This document shows positions 24,625-32,699 of a stretch of 64,000 nt of DNA, piece after piece. Made by a program: the position numbers and the translations under genes. Where the stretch lies: assembly GCA_902766105.1 (NCBI GenBank), contig CACXCI010000043.1:1-64000 (forward strand). Reading direction: 5' to 3'. The stretch comes from an uncultured bacterium (GTDB lineage: Bacteria > Cyanobacteriota > Vampirovibrionia > Gastranaerophilales > Gastranaerophilaceae). The notes under the pieces are model-generated. The model worked only from the letters and a program-made list of their open reading frames with translations. It was not told the DNA's origin and searched no databases. How positions within the stretch are numbered: the first letter of the stretch is position 1; every line of letters begins with the position of its first letter.

Positions 24625-27390
24625 GTGTTGTTGAAATTTAAGGGAAGTTGGCGCTCTTATCAAAAAAGAATATTAGATAGTCTTGATTTTCATTTGACTG
24701 ATAAAAAATTACATGTTGTCGCTGCCCCGGGAGCCGGCAAAACTACTCTCGGAATAGAGGTAATATCTCGTATAAACAGACCTTCCTTGATATTATGTCC
24801 GACAAATACTATTAAAAATCAGTGGAAAGAGCGAATTTGTTCAGCTTTTTTGGAAGAAAATGATTATGACAAAGTTTCTGTAGATATTAAAACTCCCGCA
24901 TATATAACAATTACTACTTATCAGGCCTTACTTGCAGCTTTTTGCGAGGGTGCGGGCGGAAAAAATAAAAAAGCTGAAGATGAGTTATTAAAAAATGATG
25001 AGTTATCTGATTATGATAATTTTGAGCAAGATTATGGAGAGTTTTCTATAACATCATCAAGGCGGTTTAACTCTGATAAAGCGGATGAGATAATAAATAT
25101 ACTAAAAAGAGCAAAAATATCTTTATTATGTTTCGATGAGGCTCATCACCTGCGAAAAGAATGGTGGAAAGCTCTATCTTATTTGGTTGATGAGCTAAAT
25201 CCCGCGCAGACCGTATCGCTTACTGCTACACCGCCTTATGATGTTGATTATTCGGAATGGGAAAGATATGAAGAATTATGCGGACCTATTGACGAGGTTA
25301 TTTCCATACCTGAACTTGTTTCTAATGGTGATTTATGCCCGCATCAGGATTTTATTCATTTTTCATTATTACGAGAAAGTGAAAATGAAATGCTAAAAAT
25401 CCACAATTCTCATGTCGCAGAATTTTTAGGAAAAATATTGAGTGATAAAGAATTATTTGTTTATTTATCTAGTATGAGTTTTTTAAATCCAAAAGATGAG
25501 GACATTGAAAAAATATTCGAAAATCCTGAATTGTTTGTTGCAATTGCAGCTCTATTAAAATCAGGCGGGATAGATATTCCTAGCAATTTCTTAAAGTTGT
25601 TTGATGCAAAACAATCAGAATTGCCCAAATTTAATCTAAATCAAGTTAAAAACTTTTTAAACGGATTTCTTATTAAAAATAGTGAGTTTTTTCCCGGACT
25701 TGAGAAAAAAATTGAAGAATACAATCATCTTGCCAAACGATTAGGTCTTATTCAAAACAAACAATTAGTATTAAACGACAGCGCGAAGGTGCAAAAACAA
25801 ATTGCAAATTCTTTGGGTAAGCTGGATTCAATAATTGAGATTGTAAAATTAGAGAATGCTAATTTGGGAGCGGATTTAAGGATGGTCGTTCTGACTGATT
25901 ACATAAAAGAAAATGATGAGGACAATTCTCATTTGGGGGTTGTACCTATATGGCGAACTTTAAAAAATAAATATGGTTCAGATATATCTTTTGGCATTCT
26001 TTGTGGTTCTTTGATTGTCTTGCGAGCTGATTTAAAATCTAAATTAAACAAATTGTTGGAAAACAGTTCATTAAAGTCAGATTCTATATCGATTATAACG
26101 TATAAAGAAGACGAAAATTATATTAAAATTACGCCCAAAGAGTCGGTAAAACATAGCATTGTTTCTTTTGTTACTCAGCTGTTTAATAATGGTGATATAA
26201 GAGTTTTGATTGGTACTCAGGCATTGCTTGGGGAAGGCTGGGATGCCCCGTCAATTAATTCTTTAATCTTATCAAGTACAGTCAGTTCTTATATGTTGTC
26301 TAATCAGATGAGAGGACGAGCAATAAGAATTGATAAAAACAACCCTGATAAGGTGTCAAATATTTGGCATCTTGCATCAGTCAAAGTTCCGACAATCTCA
26401 GAATATCTGACCGGCTCAGGGATTGAAGAAAATTACGGATCTTTCGGTAATTTTGATGATGCCGGTTATTATGATTTGAATCAGTTATCTAAAAGGTTTG
26501 ACGGCTTTGAAGCGCCCTCATATTTTGGCTCTCATAATATAGAAAGTGGTATAAATCGTGTGTTATCCGACAATTTTTATGAAAAGGTTATGCTGTACGG
26601 AGAAGCTGCTTTTGAACAAGTAAATAAAGAAGCGGTTGCTTTATCTCAAAAGCGTTCTGAAATAAGGAATATGTGGAAACATGGACTGATTTCAGGCTAT
26701 GGGACATCTGCAGCTGCAACTACCGGCATTGATACTCCGAAGTCTACAGCTAAAACTCTTATGTATTCAGGGTATAAACAGATTATGTTAACTATTTTGA
26801 TAACCTTTTTGGGTATTTTGTTATATATGTTTATGGCAGGTCTGTTTTTTAAAGAACTTATATTTTTGTGGTTAATTTGCTTGATTATTGCGGAGGCATA
26901 TATAGGAGCTAAATATTTGAAAACAGGATCAGTATCAGGAATATTAAAACAAATTACCATAGTTCATCTTGAAACTTTGTCTTACCTTGGCTTTATAAAG
27001 ACTTATTTAAAAAATGTGAGCATAAATGTTCAAAGCTTTGATTATACGTTTGTTTCTTGTAAAAATTTACCTGTTGAAGAAAATAATTTATTAATCAAAT
27101 GCTTGCAAGAATTTCTTGACCCGATAGATAATCCTCGCTACATTTTGATTAAGAAAAATAGTGTGCTTGGATCTTTTGGACAAGTAGATTATTTTGCTCT
27201 TCCTGCGATATTTTCTGCCAGAAAAAAAGATGTCGAAATTTTTGAGCAATTGTGGAAAAAATATATTGGCAATTGTGAAATTGTTTATACTCGTAATTTG
27301 GAAGGTAGAAAACTTTTATTAAAGGCAAGAAAGAATGCTTTTTCAGCTTCAAAACGAGAAAAGTCAAAACGCCTTTCAAAATGGCAGTAA
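24625..27390 (+). CDS. SF2 DEAD/DEAH-type helicase with C-terminal membrane segments
   Basis: Residues 1-620 form a superfamily 2 helicase core: Walker A GAGKT (36-40), DEAH (171-174), TATP (200-203), and in the second half LLGEGWDAPSINSL and QMRGRAIR (motif VI). A long helical insert separates the two RecA domains. Unusually, two strongly hydrophobic segments follow at about residues 718-765, then a soluble tail of about 155 residues rich in Lys at its end. A helicase held at the membrane is uncommon. The start may be GTG 24625 or the next TTG codons; GGAG lies at 24617. It ends at a hairpin beside tRNA-Leu. Confidence 0.85.
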   Translation: MLLKFKGSWRSYQKRILDSLDFHLTDKKLHVVAAPGAGKTTLGIEVISRINRPSLILCPTNTIKNQWKERICSAFLEENDYDKVSVDIKTPAYITITTYQALLAAFCEGAGGKNKKAEDELLKNDELSDYDNFEQDYGEFSITSSRRFNSDKADEIINILKRAKISLLCFDEAHHLRKEWWKALSYLVDELNPAQTVSLTATPPYDVDYSEWERYEELCGPIDEVISIPELVSNGDLCPHQDFIHFSLLRESENEMLKIHNSHVAEFLGKILSDKELFVYLSSMSFLNPKDEDIEKIFENPELFVAIAALLKSGGIDIPSNFLKLFDAKQSELPKFNLNQVKNFLNGFLIKNSEFFPGLEKKIEEYNHLAKRLGLIQNKQLVLNDSAKVQKQIANSLGKLDSIIEIVKLENANLGADLRMVVLTDYIKENDEDNSHLGVVPIWRTLKNKYGSDISFGILCGSLIVLRADLKSKLNKLLENSSLKSDSISIITYKEDENYIKITPKESVKHSIVSFVTQLFNNGDIRVLIGTQALLGEGWDAPSINSLILSSTVSSYMLSNQMRGRAIRIDKNNPDKVSNIWHLASVKVPTISEYLTGSGIEENYGSFGNFDDAGYYDLNQLSKRFDGFEAPSYFGSHNIESGINRVLSDNFYEKVMLYGEAAFEQVNKEAVALSQKRSEIRNMWKHGLISGYGTSAAATTGIDTPKSTAKTLMYSGYKQIMLTILITFLGILLYMFMAGLFFKELIFLWLICLIIAEAYIGAKYLKTGSVSGILKQITIVHLETLSYLGFIKTYLKNVSINVQSFDYTFVSCKNLPVEENNLLIKCLQEFLDPIDNPRYILIKKNSVLGSFGQVDYFALPAIFSARKKDVEIFEQLWKKYIGNCEIVYTRNLEGRKLLLKARKNAFSASKREKSKRLSKWQ

Positions 27391-27406
27391 TCATGTAATT
27401 TCGGAT

Positions 27407-27459
27407 GTTAAAAAAGACCTCAGAAATGAGGTCTTTTAAATTTGCTCCAGACCAGACTT
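27407..27459 (-). repeat. Duplicated tRNA-Leu 3' end with terminator, outer copy
   Basis: This 53-base segment repeats 27548-27600 with few changes, mostly in the hairpin loop. It contains the terminator stem AAAAGACCTCA and complement and the last 17 or so bases of tRNA-Leu. It carries no complete tRNA. Confidence 0.85.
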
Positions 27460-27547
27460 TACAAAACGAACAGGCGAAGAATGAGCCTAGTGAGCTTGTA
27501 TGCGAAGGCACAAAGTGCCGAAGCTGAACTGGAAGGAAAGTCTGGAC
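27460..27547. mobile_element. Palindromic insert between tRNA 3'-end copies (candidate)
   Basis: The 88 bases between the two copies have internal palindromes (for example GGCAC around 27507) and border inverted repeats CCAGACTTT at 27451-27459 with AAAGTCTGG at 27537-27545. No coding frame can be supported in it. It may be a miniature element or an excision remnant; its boundaries are uncertain. Confidence 0.45.
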
Positions 27548-27600
27548 GTTAAAAAAGACCTCATTGCTGAGGCCTTTTAAATTTGCTCCAGGCCAGACTT
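27548..27600 (-). repeat. Duplicated tRNA-Leu 3' end with terminator, inner copy
   Basis: This is the partner of the 53-base repeat at 27407-27459. It includes the real terminator of tRNA-Leu (27552-27579) and the 3' part of the intact tRNA. Confidence 0.85.
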
Positions 27601-27669
27601 GAACTGGCACCGAGATTGCTCCCGATTGGATTTTAAGTCCAACGCGTCTACCGATTCCGCCACTGGAGC
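27584..27669 (-). tRNA. tRNA-Leu (anticodon TAA)
   Basis: A class II tRNA with a 7-bp acceptor stem (GCTCCAG paired with CTGGAGC), D arm with GGTAGACGC, anticodon loop holding TAA, a long variable arm (CGGGAGCAATCTCG), and T arm with GTTCAAGTC. The 3' CCA is not encoded. An excellent promoter lies upstream. Confidence 0.95.
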
Positions 27670-27686
27670 TTGAATGCTACGTGATT

Positions 27687-27715
27687 ATCGTATAACAAAC
27701 ATTTTGGATTGTCAA
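27687..27715 (-). promoter_or_regulatory. Probable sigma-70 promoter of tRNA-Leu
   Basis: A perfect TTGACA and TACGAT are separated by 17 bases on the minus strand, about 18 bases before the tRNA. The -35 box overlaps the patatin stop codon, which may explain why that gene alone ends in TGA. Confidence 0.75.
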
Positions 27716-28914
27716 ACAGAATATTTATTTATATATCTGTCTAAGTCCTCAACTCTATCTGTTATATCCTGAATAATCTTAAGCATGACCGCTTTTACAT
27801 ACTCTTTGTTTTTGCAGTTTGAATATCCGAGTAACCCCGTTATAACATTTTTATATAGAAGCTTTTGAAACTCTATAATGGATTGATATATGTCGCTGTC
27901 AATTATATCTTTTACCTCTGACAAGTATATAAAAATTTCTCCTATCGTATTTTTCCCCGCTAAATATTTTTTTGCTAAAAAATAACCCTGTATTTTTCTT
28001 ATGTAATCGAGAATTTGGGAATATATTTCACTTATTTGATGTTTTTTGTAAACTAAATCCTTTTTAAAATAGTCCATTGTTTGTTTGTAACCGAGGTTTA
28101 TTATTTGCTGGCGTTTTTCCTGCGGATAATTAAAGTCAACAACTACAACATCTCCGGTATTTATTAGCAGATAGTCATAGTTATCACTGTTACCGTATAT
28201 TTTTTTTATAAAATCCGATTCGGTATATGTCATGCAGGAATATATACTGTTAACATATTCCAGCGGTTGCTTGTCAGAACCCGAAGATTCTCCTTCTAAC
28301 CTGATTTCAAGGATTCTGTTTTGAGATTGTTTTAATGTATTGCATAATGCCCACATTGGTTTTCCCTTCATTAAATCCCCATCGACAAGCAGTTGATTAT
28401 CAATATTGACAGCTCTCATTAGCCCTGGCATACAGCAAGATATTCTTACTGCCATCGCTATTTCAAAATCAGGGGTTTCAATGTTTGAAAATTCCTTGCA
28501 GCTAAAATCCTTCATGTTTGTTGTTATTATTACTAAATTTTTGTTTATGTCTTTGAAAGTAACGGGTTTTGAATTATTTTTTGAATAGCTTTCACCATAA
28601 AATTTTTTTTCAATAAGTTCTCGTATCCAGTCTAAAAAGACTTCCCCTTTACTTAGCGCAAATTTTGGTGTTAGACCAAAGGCTAAATCCCTAAAAAGTT
28701 CAAAATTTACGGATAAAAATACATCTCCCAGTTCTTCATAAGTGTATCCTACTGCGTATAAAGCTGCAACTATTGAACCTACAGAGGATCCGCCAATTGT
28801 TTGGGTTTCAATTTTCAATTCTTCCAAAGCTTTTAAAACTCCGACATGAGCTGCCCCTCTAATTGCACCGCCTCCAAACAAACATGTATATTTTAAACTG
28901 TTATATTCTTTCAT
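27712..28914 (-). CDS. Patatin-like phospholipase
   Basis: The 400-residue protein has a patatin core in the first 220 residues: the oxyanion loop GGGAIRG at 14-20, nucleophile elbow GSSVG with the catalytic serine near residue 44, and DGD with the catalytic aspartate near residue 178. Patatins hydrolyse acyl ester bonds of phospholipids. The remaining 180 residues are helical and unassigned. There is no signal peptide. It stands alone; the tRNA-Leu gene separates it from the helicase. Family is certain, the physiological lipid is not. It is the only complete gene here ending in TGA. Confidence 0.92.
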   Translation of the reverse strand: MKEYNSLKYTCLFGGGAIRGAAHVGVLKALEELKIETQTIGGSSVGSIVAALYAVGYTYEELGDVFLSVNFELFRDLAFGLTPKFALSKGEVFLDWIRELIEKKFYGESYSKNNSKPVTFKDINKNLVIITTNMKDFSCKEFSNIETPDFEIAMAVRISCCMPGLMRAVNIDNQLLVDGDLMKGKPMWALCNTLKQSQNRILEIRLEGESSGSDKQPLEYVNSIYSCMTYTESDFIKKIYGNSDNYDYLLINTGDVVVVDFNYPQEKRQQIINLGYKQTMDYFKKDLVYKKHQISEIYSQILDYIRKIQGYFLAKKYLAGKNTIGEIFIYLSEVKDIIDSDIYQSIIEFQKLLYKNVITGLLGYSNCKNKEYVKAVMLKIIQDITDRVEDLDRYINKYSV

Positions 28915-28941
28915 ATTGTTATATTACCATAAAGCTTCATA

Positions 28942-28981
28942 AATAAAATGACCTGAATATACATCATCAGGTCATTTTATT
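28942..28981 (-). terminator. Intrinsic terminator after the HEAT-like gene
   Basis: The 15-bp perfect stem AATAAAATGACCTGA and complement with a 10-base loop lies 19 bases past the stop at 29000. Confidence 0.8.
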
Positions 28982-28999
28982 TGTATATTATTCTTTTTA

Positions 29000-29281
29000 T
29001 TAAGCAGCAATTCCTTTAATTTCTCTGATTAGATATTGAGCTACCCATTCAAAATCTTTATTATCTTGGGCTGCTTGTTGTAAGTATTTAACAGAAACAT
29101 CGCCTAATCTGATAAGAGTCATTGCAACAACACCTCTTTTGATGCCTCTGACCACTTGTAATTGATCTACAAGTTGAGGTACTGCAGATGTTCCGATGCT
29201 TACCAATTCATTTTCTAATTTATTTTTTGTTACGTTATCTGCATTTTCTAATTCTGAAAGAATTTCTTTTACTGATGACAT
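29000..29281 (-). CDS. Small HEAT-repeat-like protein
   Basis: The product of about 93 residues is all-helical, with the hydrophobic spacing of HEAT/armadillo units: LVSIGTSAVPQLVDQLQ, then GVVAMTLIRLGDVSVKYLQQA. It probably gives one to two such repeats and mediates protein contacts. The frame also allows an ATG five codons earlier (29296), but GGAG lies 9 bases before the ATG at 29281. I do not recognise a specific partner, and no neighbour suggests one. Confidence 0.65.
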   Translation of the reverse strand: MSSVKEILSELENADNVTKNKLENELVSIGTSAVPQLVDQLQVVRGIKRGVVAMTLIRLGDVSVKYLQQAAQDNKDFEWVAQYLIREIKGIAA

Positions 29282-29418
29282 TCCGTTAATCTCCATGTTT
29301 TTCTCATTTACATGTTGATTATAAATTAAAAAATAACAAATTTTGCGTTTCCTTACATAATCTTTATATCCTGAACAAAATATTAATATTTTCTTTACAT
29401 CTTGTTTAAATTTATAAT

Positions 29419-30360
29419 TTAAACGTGGATTTCTTTCAGAGTCTCAATGTATTTTACTGCATAAACAGCTCCGATAGCCCCATCAGATGCGGCAGTAATA
29501 ACTTGTCTTAATGGCGTTGTTCTTACATCTCCGATTGCATATACTCCATCAACAGAGGTTTTCATTGTTTCATCAGTGATAATGAACCCTTTTGAATCCT
29601 GAGCTATTTGACCATTAATATAATTTGTATTTGGAGTTATTCCTATATATGGGAATACTCCGTCAGTTATTAGCTCAGAAATTTCTTTTGTTTTTACATT
29701 TTCAAGAGTAATTCTGTTTACGGTACTTTTCCCGTTTATTTCTTTAACTACAGAATCCCATACAAATTCTATTTTAGGATTTTTAAATGCTCTTTCCTGT
29801 ACTATTTTGTCTGCTCTGAGTTCGTTTCTTCTATGAATAATATAAACTTTTTCGGCAAATTTTGTAAGATATATTGCTTCTTCAACAGCAGAATTTCCTC
29901 CTCCGACAACTGCAACAATTTTGTCTTTATAAAAAGCGCCATCGCAAATTGCACAATAGCTTACGCCTCGTCCTATAAATTCGGATTCTCCTTTTACTCC
30001 TAATTTCATAGGGCTTGCACCTGTTGCTATTATTACTGTTTTTGCGCGAAAATTATATTCTTTTGTTTTAATTGTTTTGGGATTTGTTGTTAAATTTATT
30101 TCTTCAATTTCTTGCATTGAAAATTTTTGAACCCCGAATTTGTCTGAATGTTCTTCAAATTTCTCCATTAGGTCAAACCCGCCAATTTGCGGATAACCGG
30201 GGTAATTTTCAAGTTCTAAATAATTAGATGGCTGACCGCCAAGCATATTAATATCTATTATTGCTGTTTTTGCAGCTCCTCTTGCTGCATATATCCCTGC
30301 CGAAAAACCGGCAGGTCCTCCTCCTAAAATTATTGTGTCAAATTCCAACTCTTCCGTCAT
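29419..30360 (-). CDS. trxB: Thioredoxin-disulfide reductase
   Basis: The flavoenzyme passes electrons from NADPH to thioredoxin. The 313 residues show FAD-binding GGGPAGFSAGIYAAR (13-27), the redox pair Cys136-Ala-Ile-Cys139 in SYCAICDG (most homologues have CATC), NADPH-binding VVGGGNSAVEEA, and the C-terminal FAD motif VYAIGDVR. Full-length for the family. GAAAGGA precedes the ATG. It lies 22 bases after the secreted protein gene, in the same direction, so cotranscription is likely. Confidence 0.95.
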   Translation of the reverse strand: MTEELEFDTIILGGGPAGFSAGIYAARGAAKTAIIDINMLGGQPSNYLELENYPGYPQIGGFDLMEKFEEHSDKFGVQKFSMQEIEEINLTTNPKTIKTKEYNFRAKTVIIATGASPMKLGVKGESEFIGRGVSYCAICDGAFYKDKIVAVVGGGNSAVEEAIYLTKFAEKVYIIHRRNELRADKIVQERAFKNPKIEFVWDSVVKEINGKSTVNRITLENVKTKEISELITDGVFPYIGITPNTNYINGQIAQDSKGFIITDETMKTSVDGVYAIGDVRTTPLRQVITAASDGAIGAVYAVKYIETLKEIHV

Positions 30361-30382
30361 TATTTTCCTTTCTGAAATTTGT

Positions 30383-30895
30383 TTATTTTACACTTTGTCC
30401 TGATAGTCGATCTCCTTTTAGCTCGTATTTTGCCGTAACAGTTTTAATGATACTGCCATCGACATCCGATACGGTATCAAGTCTTAGTACATCTATTCCT
30501 TCAAATGTGTCTTTGTCTATCACTATGTTTACTTTATCAGTTAAGTTTTTGTTGTTGTATTTTCCTGTTTTGATAAATTCGACCGAATTTTCTGTTGCTT
30601 TGTTTATAGATATCTCTGCCTCAGCTCCCGAAAACGGGTTACACAATTTTATGACGTTATTAACTAATGAAATGTTCCACAAGTCTACAGTTTTTTCTTT
30701 AAAAGTTTCCGTACTGTCGGTTTCAATTCTTATAGCTTTTACTCTCCAGCTTCCGTAAAAATTTTCAGGTACTGTTTGAATATATCCACGTAAAACATTA
30801 TCTTCAGAGGCATTGGAAATTTTTGTTATTCCGAAAAATAACATTAAACCAATTATTAGTATTGCTCCGATAATTTTTATCTTTTTAATTTTCAT
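30383..30895 (-). CDS. Membrane-anchored or secreted protein of unknown function
   Basis: The 170 residues start with a Lys-rich stretch and a hydrophobic helix (about residues 8-25) followed by a plausible cleavage site (ISNAS). The remainder is beta-rich, with many charged residues and one cysteine, and resembles no family I can name. It should face the periplasm. The gene lies between pgi and trxB, 14 bases past pgi, in what looks like one transcription unit. Confidence 0.7.
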   Translation of the reverse strand: MKIKKIKIIGAILIIGLMLFFGITKISNASEDNVLRGYIQTVPENFYGSWRVKAIRIETDSTETFKEKTVDLWNISLVNNVIKLCNPFSGAEAEISINKATENSVEFIKTGKYNNKNLTDKVNIVIDKDTFEGIDVLRLDTVSDVDGSIIKTVTAKYELKGDRLSGQSVK

Positions 30896-30909
30896 GTATG
30901 ACCTCTGTG

Positions 30910-32310
30910 TTATACCGCAGAAAAAGAATTCAGTCTGTCTTGTAGAGTCTGTGCAGAATCTTCATATCCGACTCTGCCCATAAGAGCATAAGTATAATTT
31001 TTGTATTGTTCAACCCCCGGCTGGTCAAAGGCATTTATATTATATAATGCGCCAGCAATTGCCGTCTGAACCTCGAGCATATATAATAATTGTCCGATAT
31101 GGTATCCGTCTATTTTAGGTAAAGTAATTGTAACTGTCGGTCTTGAATAGTCTGATAGTGAAACTTTTGTAGAATCGGCTTCTGCATTCATCAATTGGTT
31201 CATTGTTTTTCCGCCAAGATAACCGATTCCTGTGTAGGAAAATATTTGAGGTATTTCAAGTTCTGTTTCAAATTCTTCAACTCTGATGAAATTTATAATT
31301 TTATCATTTTTTCCTTCATTAAATAACTGAACCTGAGAATGTTGATCTGTTGCCCCTACAGCCTTTACAGGGGTAGGGCCTGTCATAATCGGATTATCTT
31401 CAATATCTTTATTTTTTCCTAAAGATTCTGCCCACAGTTGGCAAAACCAATCTCCTATATATTTTAATTTACTTGAATATGGCATAATAACTGATATATT
31501 TTTGCCTTTTTGGGTATCCATCAGAAAATGAATAAGAGCGTTTTGCGCTGCAATATTGTCGTGAATATTAGTGTTTTTCAAGGCCAAATCCATGTCTTTA
31601 ACACCGTTTATTATTTCATCAACATTAATTCCGACAAGTGCAAACGGAAGCAAACCAACGGCCGAAAATACAGAAAATCTCCCGCCTACATCATCAGGAA
31701 CTACAAATGTTTTGTAGCCTTCCTGTTCTGCAATTTGCCTTAAAACCCCAGTTTGTTTGTCTGTTGTTGCGACAACATTTTTCCTGTATTCTTCTTCTCC
31801 TAATACCTGAGCTAAACGGTCTTTTATTACCATGAATTGAGCCATTGTTTCTGCGGTATCACCGGATTTTGTTATGACATTAACAAGAGTTTTTTTAAGA
31901 TCCAGTATATCAAGCAAACTGTTTATCTCATCAGGGTCAATATTATCTAAAAAGAATATCCTTGGGAAATTGTTTCGTTGTTCTTTTGTTAATAAATTCC
32001 AATATGGTTTTAACAGGGCATTTGTTACAGCAAGTCCGCCTAATGCAGAACCACCTATTCCAAGAACCAATATATTATCAAATCTTCCTTCAACTAAAGA
32101 CGCATATTCTTTTACATACCAAAGAGTTTCTTCGTTATAACCTAAATTTAACCATTGTAATTTCTGACCGGGCTTATCTTTTCTTTGGTTTAGGCTTGCA
32201 ATTATATCCTTAATTCTGTCTTTATATTGTTCAAATTCGTGTCCTATATTAAGACCATTTTCTGAACCTATGATTTTTTCGTCGGCATTTCTAAAGTCGT
32301 ACTTAATCAT
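30910..32310 (-). CDS. pgi: Glucose-6-phosphate isomerase
   Basis: This glycolytic enzyme interconverts glucose 6-phosphate and fructose 6-phosphate. The 466-residue protein is of the shorter bacterial type. Visible blocks are VLGIGGSALGG near residue 83, NVITKSGDTAETMAQFMV near residue 139, DDVGGRFSVFSAVGLLPFAL (the isomerase signature), and QLWAESLGKNKD. It is the first gene of a unit with the 170-residue secreted protein and trxB. No consensus ribosome-binding site is seen before the ATG. Confidence 0.95.
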   Translation of the reverse strand: MIKYDFRNADEKIIGSENGLNIGHEFEQYKDRIKDIIASLNQRKDKPGQKLQWLNLGYNEETLWYVKEYASLVEGRFDNILVLGIGGSALGGLAVTNALLKPYWNLLTKEQRNNFPRIFFLDNIDPDEINSLLDILDLKKTLVNVITKSGDTAETMAQFMVIKDRLAQVLGEEEYRKNVVATTDKQTGVLRQIAEQEGYKTFVVPDDVGGRFSVFSAVGLLPFALVGINVDEIINGVKDMDLALKNTNIHDNIAAQNALIHFLMDTQKGKNISVIMPYSSKLKYIGDWFCQLWAESLGKNKDIEDNPIMTGPTPVKAVGATDQHSQVQLFNEGKNDKIINFIRVEEFETELEIPQIFSYTGIGYLGGKTMNQLMNAEADSTKVSLSDYSRPTVTITLPKIDGYHIGQLLYMLEVQTAIAGALYNINAFDQPGVEQYKNYTYALMGRVGYEDSAQTLQDRLNSFSAV

Positions 32311-32512
32311 ATAATATTGCTTGCCTTTTGTCTGTCTACCCTACAAACTTATTATATATAGTCAAATTCAAATTTCAAGTAAACACTAAAATGTAATTAT
32401 ATATGGTAGTTATATGGCAAATTCCACTACATATTAAAATATGCAACTATCCTAATACTAAAGCCTCAAAATCTCAAAGAATAAATGTGTAAAATTGTTC
32501 AATTATGAGATT

Positions 32513-32630
32513 CTTCGGGGCAAAATCTTTCGTCATTCAGAGGTGGTGCGAGCAGAGGATGAAAGCATCAGCGATATCTATTTAATGCGAGCACCCCGTG
32601 GAATCTAAAGATTTTGCCCCTCTGAATGAC
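32513..32630. repeat. Nested inverted-repeat element in the pgi intergenic gap
   Basis: In the 389-base gap between the 717-aa gene and pgi, two perfect inverted pairs cross: GGGGCAAAATCTTT (32517-32530) with its complement at 32607-32620, and GTCATTCAGAGG (32532-32543) with its complement at 32619-32630. TGCGAGCA also occurs twice inside. No coding frame is present. It resembles a mobile or MITE-like repeat; elsewhere in the gap I see nothing. Confidence 0.6.
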
Positions 32631-32699
32631 ATTAGTTAAAGCTGTATGTCTTTGCGATAGCTATGGTTTTTGTACTCCAACGCTATTTACATGATTTTG

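Noticed and set aside
27149-27610. Minus-strand open frame across the helicase end, repeats and tRNA-Leu
   Set aside because: It covers a tRNA 3' end and two terminators and encodes no known domain.
24625-28914. Helicase plus patatin as one phage-defence operon
   Set aside because: The genes are on opposite strands, converge on a tRNA and two terminators, and so are not cotranscribed.
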